From Sutterella sp. (lineage in GTDB: Bacteria > Pseudomonadota > Gammaproteobacteria > Burkholderiales > Burkholderiaceae_F): 5,643 bases of DNA. Position 1 is the stretch's first letter, and every line of letters begins with the position of its first letter. Below are positions 1 through 5,235 of the stretch, in pieces. The notes beneath the pieces are model-generated. The model was not told the origin of the DNA and ran no database searches. It saw only the letters and a program-made list of their open reading frames with translations. The DNA lies in contig DNLN01000183.1 of NCBI GenBank assembly GCA_003488465.1, positions 1-5,643 of the forward strand, given 5' to 3'. Both the position numbers and the translations under genes were made by a program.

Positions 1-552
1 GATGGCGAGCCAAACGCCTTTGCGACGGGCGCCTCGAAGAATGCATCCCTCGTGTGCGTCTCGACCGGACTGCTTCGCATGATGAACAAGAACGAGGTCA
101 AGGCCGTTCTGGGGCATGAAATGAGTCACGTCGCCAACGGCGACATGGTGACGCTCACCCTCATCCAGGGCGTGATGAACACGTTCGTGATCTTTGTGTC
201 GCGTCTGGTGGGCTGGGTTGTCGACCGTCAGATCCTGCGCAACGAGGACGATGGCCCCGGCGCCGGCTACTACATCACGAGTCTGGTGATGGATTTGGTG
301 TTCGGTGTTCTCGCAGGCATGGTCGTCGCCTGGTTCAGCCGCTATCGCGAGTACCGGGCCGATGAAGGCTCCGCACGGCTGCTCGGCAATCCCCAGCACA
401 TGATCGAAGCCCTGCAGCGCCTGGGTACGATGGAACCCGCGGAACTGCCTGCCAGCGTGAAGGGACTGGGCATTTCGGGCGGCATCGGCTCGCTCATGGC
501 CTCCCATCCGCCCATAGAGGACCGCATCGCTGCGCTGCGCGCCCTCAGATAA
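1..552 (+). CDS. htpX: Protease HtpX, 5'-truncated by window edge
   Basis: HtpX is an inner-membrane zinc metalloprotease (family M48) that takes part in quality control of misfolded membrane proteins. The reading frame is open from base 1 and holds 183 codons before TAA at 550-552; about 100 N-terminal residues are missing compared with the usual 285-295. Counting from base 1, residues 5-11 (PNAFATG) form the typical HtpX lead-in. HEMSH at residues 39-43 (bases 115-129) is the HExxH zinc site, and Glu117 in REYRADE (bases 349-351) is the expected third zinc ligand. Two hydrophobic segments, around residues 50-75 and 90-113, lie between them as in the family. The GTG at 52-54 is an internal Val codon, since homology continues upstream of it. 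A hairpin follows 26 bases after the stop. The C-terminal SHPPIEDRI segment is also characteristic. The identification is firm; only the N-terminus is unseen. Confidence 0.96.
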   Translation, partial: DGEPNAFATGASKNASLVCVSTGLLRMMNKNEVKAVLGHEMSHVANGDMVTLTLIQGVMNTFVIFVSRLVGWVVDRQILRNEDDGPGAGYYITSLVMDLVFGVLAGMVVAWFSRYREYRADEGSARLLGNPQHMIEALQRLGTMEPAELPASVKGLGISGGIGSLMASHPPIEDRIAALRALR

Positions 553-577
553 TCGGAATTTCGAACCAGAGAAGAAT

Positions 578-602
578 TCAGGCCCGCTTGTCGGGCCTGA
601 GT
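578..602 (+). terminator. Probable intrinsic terminator after htpX
   Basis: A perfect 9-bp inverted repeat (TCAGGCCCG at 578-586, CGGGCCTGA at 592-600) encloses a 5-base loop, 26 bases after the htpX stop. The tract that follows (GTCGTTGCTGG) has few T residues, so termination may be incomplete. Its place between htpX and the next operon supports a terminator role. Confidence 0.6.
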
Positions 603-683
603 CGTTGCTGGAGAGTCGGCAGGAGTTTTGCTCACCGGCATGCTGGCAGGAGGGATATTACAGAGGAGTCAATATTTCTGTTG

Positions 684-697
684 ATTCAGCTCTGAAT
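684..697. repeat. Short perfect dyad, possible operator
   Basis: ATTCAG (684-689) and CTGAAT (692-697) form a perfect 6-bp inverted repeat with a 2-base spacer, lying about 100 bases upstream of the predicted transcription start. The size and symmetry suit binding of a dimeric regulator, but no family can be named and a repeat this short can occur by chance. Confidence 0.25.
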
Positions 698-743
698 TGC
701 GATTAGTCTGTCGGGCATGACTTACCCGAATCTTAAGAAGTAT

Positions 744-757
744 TTGACCTCAATCAA
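744..757. promoter_or_regulatory. FNR/Anr-type binding site
   Basis: The sequence TTGAC-CTCA-ATCAA matches the FNR/Anr consensus TTGAT-N4-ATCAA at 9 of 10 specified bases. FNR-family proteins sense oxygen through an iron-sulfur cluster and activate anaerobic respiration genes. The site is centred at 750.5, which is 41.5 bases before a start predicted at about 792 from the -10-like hexamer at 780-785. That is the classical class II activation position. It lies directly upstream of an exported reductase operon, which is a typical FNR target. The match and spacing are seen in the sequence; FNR control is inferred. Confidence 0.65.
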
Positions 758-779
758 TTCATTTTGGACTTTTCTGGAG

Positions 780-785
780 TGAAAT
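780..785 (+). promoter_or_regulatory. Candidate -10 element of reductase operon promoter
   Basis: TGAAAT matches 4 of 6 bases of TATAAT and sits where the -10 of a class II FNR-dependent promoter would be, with the FNR-like site centred at -41.5 taking the place of a -35. Transcription would start near base 792. The hexamer alone is weak; its distance from the FNR-like site is the main support. Confidence 0.45.
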
Positions 786-897
786 ACCGCAGCTCTCGAT
801 CTCCTTCGGGAATAGAGGTGGGGGGTGCGTTTCAGGGATTTAGCTTCCGTCATGGCGCACCTCTCCGACCGTACATCAATTTTGCAGGAGAATAACA

Positions 898-2400
898 ATG
901 CAAGGATGCAGCCGCCGCAGTCTCATGAAGACTTCGATTATCGGTGCAGCCGCCGCTGGCACGACCAGCCTCGGCATGGTTCAGGCCGCGCAGGCCAAGC
1001 CCGTTTCCAAACAGACCTACGACGTTGTCGTCCTGGGCGCAGGTCCGGCCGGTCTTGTGACCGCCATCACCGCGCACGACAAGGGCGCCAAGGTGGTTGT
1101 GCTCGAGAAGTGCGATCGTCCTGACGGCAACGCCATCTTCGCGCTGGGTTCGGTCTGCGGCTGGGGCACCCGCCATCAGAAGGAGCAGGGCATCACGGAT
1201 ACGGCCGATGCCTTCTACGCCATGATGATGGACATCTCCAAGCAGCTCGGCGACAAGGCTCTGAACCGCACCTACACGGACAACATCTCGGCCGGCATCG
1301 ACTGGCTTGAGAGCGAGATCGGCGTGAAGTTCGGCAAGATTCGTCCGATGCCGTATCCGCGCCTTGGCCGCACCTGCCGCGTGGTCGGCGACGGCCTCAC
1401 GGGCGGCGCCCGTCTGGTGCAGAAGCTGCTCGAAGCCGCCAAGAAGCGCGGCATCGAAATCAAGTTCGAGCACAAGGCGATCGAGCTCATCCATGACGAG
1501 ATGTTCGCCGTGAAGGGCGTCAAGGTGCTCACGCCCGAGGGCCAGAAGATCTTCATGAGCCGTGGCGGCGTGTGCTTCTGCACGGGCGGCTTCTCGGCCA
1601 ACCCCGAACTCGTTGACCGCTACATCGGCGGCTACGCCACCCGCATGGTTCTGCGCGGCTCGCGCAGCACGACCGGCGCCAACATCATCCTGATGCAGCC
1701 GCTCTTTGTGAAGTTCGTGAACATGGACCAGTTCCATGCCGGTCCGATCGTGGGCGAGACGCACGTGAACCCGGCTGACGTTCTGAACTCCGGCTACGGC
1801 ATCCAGGTCAACACCTCCGGCAACCGCTACATGGACGAGAACAACACCTACGTCATCAAGGCACGCACGACCGCCCTGCAGACGATCGACAACAAGGCCT
1901 GGGTGATCGTTGACTCCGACTGCTCGGTCCTTGACAAGGTGATCCCGAAGTACGAGCGCCTGAATAGCCCCTACGGCAAGGCCGACACGATCGAAGAGCT
2001 CTGCAAGCAGGTCAAGCTGCCCGCGGCCAAGATCCAGAAGCTTGTCGATCAGTACAACAAGGCGCTTTCCGAGAAGAAGCTCGACGAGATGGTTCCGCCC
2101 TGCACGTACAAGAATCCCCATCCGATCGCCAAGGCTCCGTTCTATGCCATTCCGCTCCAGGGCGGCATGACGGCCACGTTCGGCGGCCCGCTCATCAACA
2201 CCAAGGCTGAAGTGCAGAACCTGGACGGCAAGAGCGTTCCCGGTCTGTATGCGGCAGGCAACTCCGCCGGCGGCATCTTCTTCTTCAACTACGCCGGCGG
2301 CGCCCAGCTTGGTGCCGCCACCGTGTTCGGCCGCATTGCCGGCGAACAGATGGCTGCGCGTGCGAAGGCTGCCAAGGCCAAGAAGCCCCAGAAGAAATAA
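898..2400 (+). CDS. Tat-exported FAD reductase, fumarate reductase/flavocytochrome c superfamily, unknown substrate
   Basis: A 500-residue protein, probably a periplasmic flavin reductase for an organic electron acceptor. ATG 898 follows AGGAG (886-890) by 7 bases and opens a Tat signal: SRRSLMK at residues 5-11, a hydrophobic stretch at about 13-29, and likely cleavage after AQA (31-33). The FAD-binding Rossmann motif is GAGPAG at 47-52, ending in VVVLEK (66-71). The FAD family's C-terminal signature PGLYAAGN is at 448-455, with GG-x9-FGRIAGE near 467-483. There is no haem domain and no FMN-binding domain, unlike Fcc3 or urocanate reductase. By eye against the Shewanella fumarate reductase, His280 matches His365, but Tyr318, Ala426 and Tyr465 fall at the proton donor Arg402 and the substrate-binding His504 and Arg544. 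Fumarate is therefore an unlikely substrate; an enone, arylacrylate or other unsaturated compound is possible but unproven. The C-terminal 15 residues are rich in Lys and Ala. The cytochrome gene follows after 11 bases and is probably its electron donor. Confidence 0.92.
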   Translation: MQGCSRRSLMKTSIIGAAAAGTTSLGMVQAAQAKPVSKQTYDVVVLGAGPAGLVTAITAHDKGAKVVVLEKCDRPDGNAIFALGSVCGWGTRHQKEQGITDTADAFYAMMMDISKQLGDKALNRTYTDNISAGIDWLESEIGVKFGKIRPMPYPRLGRTCRVVGDGLTGGARLVQKLLEAAKKRGIEIKFEHKAIELIHDEMFAVKGVKVLTPEGQKIFMSRGGVCFCTGGFSANPELVDRYIGGYATRMVLRGSRSTTGANIILMQPLFVKFVNMDQFHAGPIVGETHVNPADVLNSGYGIQVNTSGNRYMDENNTYVIKARTTALQTIDNKAWVIVDSDCSVLDKVIPKYERLNSPYGKADTIEELCKQVKLPAAKIQKLVDQYNKALSEKKLDEMVPPCTYKNPHPIAKAPFYAIPLQGGMTATFGGPLINTKAEVQNLDGKSVPGLYAAGNSAGGIFFFNYAGGAQLGAATVFGRIAGEQMAARAKAAKAKKPQKK

Positions 2401-2404
2401 GGAG
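2399..2404 (+). promoter_or_regulatory. Ribosome binding site overlapping the flavoprotein stop codon
   Basis: AAGGAG uses the last two bases of the flavoprotein TAA stop codon and lies 7 bases before ATG 2412. A ribosome ending the flavoprotein would already cover this site, which suggests coupled translation of the two subunits. It also supports 2412 as the cytochrome start. Confidence 0.8.
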
Positions 2405-2411
2405 ATCAGAC

Positions 2412-2744
2412 ATGAAAAAGACTTTGATTGCGTCGATGGCCCTTGCTCTGGGCATGGCCTTCACTACGAGCGCTGCTCTCGCCGCTGACAAGACCCTTGC
2501 CGAGCGTCACGGCGGCATGTTCCCCAAGTCCGTGAACGGGTACGTCACCAAGGCTCAGTGCCAGAAGTGCCACGGCGGCTACGACAAGCTTGCCGCCAAG
2601 ACCAAGATGCTCGATCCCAATCCGCACTTCTCTCACCTGGGTGAAGTGAACTGCGAGGACTGCCACAAGGCCGACAAGGCCAAGCCCGAGCTGATGTGCA
2701 ACACCTGCCACCAGTTCACGGTTCGCCAGAAGGCCGCGAAGTAG
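2412..2744 (+). CDS. Periplasmic trihaem cytochrome c, like the Fcc3 haem domain
   Basis: A 110-residue exported cytochrome, probably the electron donor to the flavoprotein encoded just upstream. A Sec signal peptide (MKK, hydrophobic core at about 4-20, cleavage after ALA at 22-24) leaves about 86 mature residues. Three CxxCH motifs are present: CQKCH 50-54, CEDCH 81-85 and CNTCH 96-100. There are exactly three other His residues (33, 72, 75), enough for bis-His ligation of all three haems. Spacing and context (AERH near 30-33, NPHFSH 70-75, GEV before the second motif) align by eye with the tetrahaem domain of Shewanella flavocytochrome c fumarate reductase, but the CxxCH of haem I is absent. 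The nearest known style is the class of small tetrahaem c3-type cytochromes; this one has one haem fewer. Haem attachment would need the Ccm or Ccs machinery, not in this window. The operon ends at the terminator 27 bases later. Haem number is certain from motifs; pairing with the flavoprotein is inferred from the operon. Confidence 0.94.
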   Translation: MKKTLIASMALALGMAFTTSAALAADKTLAERHGGMFPKSVNGYVTKAQCQKCHGGYDKLAAKTKMLDPNPHFSHLGEVNCEDCHKADKAKPELMCNTCHQFTVRQKAAK

Positions 2745-2770
2745 GAATCCGGCGTTTCGCCTGATTGAAG

Positions 2771-2803
2771 AAGGGCCCGCACATTCGGTTGTGCGGGCCT
2801 TTT
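2771..2803 (+). terminator. Strong intrinsic terminator of the reductase operon
   Basis: GGCCCGCACA (2774-2783) pairs perfectly with TGTGCGGGCC (2790-2799) around the 6-base loop TTCGGT, and TTTT follows at 2800-2803. The stem can extend outward by AA/TT pairs. It begins 27 bases after the cytochrome stop codon, and ends the two-gene transcript. Confidence 0.93.
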
Positions 2804-2827
2804 CATACCTTGTCGCTGCTGCGGCGC

Positions 2828-2865
2828 AAAGAAAACTCCCGCCACCCGGGAAGGGACGGCGGGAG
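2828..2865 (-). terminator. Intrinsic terminator of the yjiH-like gene
   Basis: Read on the minus strand, CTCCCGCC (2865-2858) pairs with GGCGGGAG (2843-2836) across a 14-base loop, and TTTTCTTT follows (2835-2828). It lies 31 bases beyond the stop codon of the minus-strand membrane protein gene. The convergent operons thus each have their own terminator within about 100 bases. Confidence 0.82.
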
Positions 2866-2896
2866 AAGTCCAAACGTCAGCCTAAGGAGCGGGCTG

Positions 2897-4270
2897 CTAA
2901 AAGATCAGGTGTGCCACGGGAGCGGCGATGAACAAACTGATCAGCGTGCGCTCCAGGAAGATGACGAAGAGCTCGATGAAGTTCACCGGAATCTTCGAGC
3001 CGAGGATCAGGCCGCCCACTTCCGAGAGGTAGATCACCTGCGTCACCGAGATCACGGCGATGATGAACTTGGTCATCGGAGCCGTGACGGTGCCGGCGGC
3101 GATCACGGCCGGAGTGAACATGTCGGTAAAGCCCACGATCATGGTCTTCGAGGCTGCTTCGGCTTCGGGAACCGCAAGCATGTTGAGCAGCGGCAGGAAG
3201 GGCTTGCCGAGAATGTCGAAGATCGTCGTGTTGTTGGCAAGCACCAGGGCGAGCGTGCCGATGCACATCACCACGGGCAGCACGCCGAACCACATGCCGG
3301 CGCTGTTCTTCACGCCGTTCTCAAGGAATTCTCCAATGCCGCGGTGCTGCGCAACGCGGTTCATTGCGAGGGAAAGACCGTACTGAGTGGAGGAGGTGAA
3401 GCCTTCGGGGAGCGTCTCGCCCATCGCCTTGCCCTCGACGAGGAACGTATCCTTCTTGAGCGAGAGCGGAGGAATGCGGGGCAGGATCAGTGCGCAGACG
3501 ACGCCGATCAGGCAGATCAGCAGGTAGTAGGGGCCGAAGTACTCGAGCATGCCGACCTGAGCGAGCACGACGATGCTGAAGGTGATCGACACGGCCGAGA
3601 ACGTGGTTGCCACGATGGCGGCTTCTCTAGCTGAGTAGTAGCCGCCCTCGTACTGGTTGGCGGTCAGCATCACGCCGAGCGTGCCGTCGCCGATCCAGGA
3701 CGTGATGCAGTCGACGGCTGCGCGGCCGGGAATCGTAAAGAGCGGGCGCATGACCTTGGTGAGCAGCGCGCCGATGAATTCGAGCAGGCCGAAGTCAAGC
3801 AGCAGCGGCAGCAGCAGACCGGCGAGCAGGAAGATCACCACGAGCGTCGTGAGCAGGTCGTTGAGCACAAAGCCGCCCGCGTCCCCGCATGTGATCATGT
3901 GGATCCAGCCCGTGTCGTCCTTGCCGGCATGGATGCCCAGATAGGTGATCCAGATGAAGACCGCGCCGATGATTCGGATGATGACCCAGACCAGGGTCGT
4001 CGAGAAGGTGGCCTTGATGATGGGGTAGCTTGAGACGAAGGACGGTCCCATGATGAGGGACACGAGTCCAAGGACAGCCGAAATCGTGACGATGATGACG
4101 CAGAGCAGCGGCAGCCAGTCGCCAATTGCCGAGGAGATCCAGTCCGAGACGATCTTGATTACGATGGTCCACTTGTCGTCATACTTGACCGGGATCATGA
4201 ACAGCAGGACGCCGATGATGGACGGGACTAAAAAACCGGCCATGGAGCCTTTCTTGTTTTTTTCTTGCAT
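2897..4270 (-). CDS. YjiH-family membrane protein with Gate (nucleoside-recognition) domains
   Basis: A 457-residue polytopic inner-membrane protein. About ten hydrophobic segments are visible, roughly at residues 11-28, 52-75, 90-112, 139-161, 217-240, 247-265, 326-346, 378-396, 399-423 and 431-453. The polar loop at 170-215 (PGRAAVD 181-187, SWIGDG 191-196, then NQYEGGYYS 205-213) resembles the first Gate motif of YjiH proteins. GFTDMFTP (380-387) and EVGGLILGSKIPV (417-429) resemble the second. In E. coli the same material is divided between the shorter YjiH and YjiG proteins, so this is the long single-chain form. The substrate is unknown; the family is assumed to be a transporter. ATG 4270 has only a weak upstream GGAAA; an alternative ATG at 4243 (Met10) is preceded by AAGAAAGG and is a credible start. 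The gene is convergent to the reductase operon and separated from the gene upstream by 136 bases with its own candidate promoter. No neighbour reveals its cargo. Confidence 0.85.
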   Translation of the reverse strand: MQEKNKKGSMAGFLVPSIIGVLLFMIPVKYDDKWTIVIKIVSDWISSAIGDWLPLLCVIIVTISAVLGLVSLIMGPSFVSSYPIIKATFSTTLVWVIIRIIGAVFIWITYLGIHAGKDDTGWIHMITCGDAGGFVLNDLLTTLVVIFLLAGLLLPLLLDFGLLEFIGALLTKVMRPLFTIPGRAAVDCITSWIGDGTLGVMLTANQYEGGYYSAREAAIVATTFSAVSITFSIVVLAQVGMLEYFGPYYLLICLIGVVCALILPRIPPLSLKKDTFLVEGKAMGETLPEGFTSSTQYGLSLAMNRVAQHRGIGEFLENGVKNSAGMWFGVLPVVMCIGTLALVLANNTTIFDILGKPFLPLLNMLAVPEAEAASKTMIVGFTDMFTPAVIAAGTVTAPMTKFIIAVISVTQVIYLSEVGGLILGSKIPVNFIELFVIFLERTLISLFIAAPVAHLIF

Positions 4271-4288
4271 TCTCTTGTTTCCAATGAT

Positions 4289-4313
4289 CCGCGACGGACG
4301 AAGTCCCCCGCGG
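4289..4313 (-). other. Leader hairpin before the yjiH-like gene
   Basis: An imperfect inverted repeat pairs CCGCG with CGCGG (outer arms, 4313-4309 and 4293-4289) and GGAC with GTCC (inner arms) around a 3-base loop, with a 2-by-2 mismatch between. It would form in the leader of the predicted yjiH transcript, 18 bases before ATG 4270. On the plus strand it is followed by TGCTTTT and could act as a terminator, but no plus-strand gene ends nearby. Its role is unknown. Confidence 0.35.
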
Positions 4314-4337
4314 TGCTTTTAGTCGATGTATCGCCGA

Positions 4338-4366
4338 ATATTAAAAGTTACCAGGTGAGCAGACAA
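4338..4366 (-). promoter_or_regulatory. Candidate sigma70 promoter of the yjiH-like gene
   Basis: On the minus strand TTGTCT (4366-4361, 4 of 6 to TTGACA) is followed after exactly 17 bases by TAATAT (4343-4338, 4 of 6 to TATAAT). Transcription would start near 4331, giving a leader of about 60 bases before ATG 4270. It lies in the AT-richer gap after the upstream gene, where a promoter is expected. Confidence 0.5.
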
Positions 4367-4406
4367 GGGGACAGCCTATACAAATCGCCCAATACGCCGG
4401 CGCATA

Positions 4407-5231
4407 TCAACAGGGTTTGCCGGAAATGACATGCAATCGCCCTGCGTCATCCTTGTCGATTGTGCGTCCCTGAAGGCTCTCAAGGAGGCTCCGGGCGCGC
4501 TCTTCGGTGACGTGCAGTTCGGTGCGGATCCTGCGGATGGAGGCTTTCTCGTCGACGACAAGGCAGCCTGCGGCCTGCTCGATGAGCGGATCGCTCGAGG
4601 CTTCGGGCAGGACTGCGGCCTCTCTGAAGGCGCGCTGCACGGCGTTTCCGACGCTTTGGACAAACTGCTGCGTCGTGTTCGGGCCGGGAAGCGGCAGGGC
4701 GAGAACCATGGCTTTTTCCCAGCGCTGCGCGTAGGCGGCAAGCCGCACCGGGCTGATGCGCCGTCCGGGCTCCTGCGGGGCGCCGAGGGCATCGGCAAGG
4801 AGCACTCTTCCCTGATCGGTGTTCGCAGCCTGCCACAGGTAGCACGAGAGGAAGATCACAAGCCGGGGCTCTCGGCTGCGGATCGTTGCGGCAAGCTCGG
4901 CGCACTTCACGGAGTACTTCTGCACGAGCTGCGGGCCGCGGGCACCCGAGACGGGGCTTGCAGGCCATTCGCAACAGAAGAACGAGCGCTCGAAGTCGCC
5001 CGCCGTCATGCGCGTCGTGGCAAGCGGAATGCCCCAGACGGGAAACCAGGAGACGAACCGGGCGAGCGCCCTGCCGCGGTCGACGGCGCTGTCCGAGAAG
5101 AAGCTTCGTTCGGAGGGAGGCGTGTCCTCGGCCGGGCCGTAGCCCGGCGGCAGGACGACAAGAATCCCGCCCTTCATGTTGTTCGGCGTATCGAGCGGAG
5201 CCGGAACCGGGAGGGCGGGGGCGGCGCGCAT
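4407..5231 (-). CDS. Uncharacterised protein with FtsK-gamma-like C-terminal winged helix
   Basis: A 274-residue protein of unknown function. ATG 5231 lies 4 bases after the valS stop codon, suggesting translational coupling; a longer reading from TTG 5279 would overlap valS and a shorter one from ATG 5177 is possible. None of the starts has a clear ribosome binding site. The N-terminal part (about 19-200) has no signal peptide or membrane segment. It shows GYGPAED (30-36), FFCCEWPA (84-91), a buried-strand-like LVIFLSCYLW (124-133) and LPLPGPNTT (179-187). The order of a strand-plus-Gly/Pro motif, a central hydrophobic strand and a late Pro/Asn motif vaguely recalls the uracil-DNA glycosylase fold, but I cannot support that assignment. 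Residues 214-254 start with DPLIEQA, continue through KASIRRIRTEL and end with ERARSLLESLQ. These closely resemble the gamma domain of FtsK (pattern DPL..A...-KASIS..QR.L-..RAARL...ME), a winged helix that binds DNA. No terminator is evident after the stop. The opposite strand is also open here but lacks recognisable motifs. Confidence 0.68.
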   Translation of the reverse strand: MRAAPALPVPAPLDTPNNMKGGILVVLPPGYGPAEDTPPSERSFFSDSAVDRGRALARFVSWFPVWGIPLATTRMTAGDFERSFFCCEWPASPVSGARGPQLVQKYSVKCAELAATIRSREPRLVIFLSCYLWQAANTDQGRVLLADALGAPQEPGRRISPVRLAAYAQRWEKAMVLALPLPGPNTTQQFVQSVGNAVQRAFREAAVLPEASSDPLIEQAAGCLVVDEKASIRRIRTELHVTEERARSLLESLQGRTIDKDDAGRLHVISGKPC

Positions 5232-5235
5232 GGGC

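Larger units (their letters stand above)
553..897. other. Intergenic region, htpX to flavoprotein operon
   Basis: This 345-base stretch has no convincing gene. It holds the htpX terminator hairpin (578-600), two imperfect or perfect dyads (CCGGCA/TGCTGG at 635-646, ATTCAG/CTGAAT at 684-697), the FNR-like site at 744-757, a -10-like hexamer at 780-785, and the ribosome binding site AGGAG at 886-890. Bases 653-785 are clearly more AT-rich than the flanking genes, as expected of a promoter region. From the predicted transcription start near 792, the untranslated leader would be about 105 bases; I see no riboswitch-like structure in it. Confidence 0.7.

Noticed and set aside
618..652. Direct repeat GGCAGGAG at 618-625 and 645-652
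   Set aside because: Two copies of an 8-base word in GC-rich DNA with no further structure; not enough to call a regulatory or mobile element.
825..1124. 99-codon plus-strand frame overlapping the flavoprotein start, possible leader peptide
   Set aside because: It runs 227 bases into the flavoprotein in another frame, has no ribosome site, and its product is Arg-rich shadow sequence.
850..2121. 423-codon open frame on the minus strand across the flavoprotein gene
   Set aside because: The plus-strand protein has a signal peptide, FAD motif and ribosome site. The antisense translation is repetitive His/Val/Asp/Ala-rich, as expected from the codon bias of a GC-rich gene, with no recognisable domain.
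2765..3634. 289-codon open frame on the plus strand across the yjiH-like gene
   Set aside because: It begins within the operon terminator, its product is charge-rich and low-complexity, and the opposite strand encodes a clear polytopic membrane protein.
4394..4407. GC-rich palindrome after the valS-linked gene as a terminator
   Set aside because: The dyad around GCCGGC has no loop and no following T tract, so it cannot be a standard intrinsic terminator; read-through toward the yjiH-like gene is possible.
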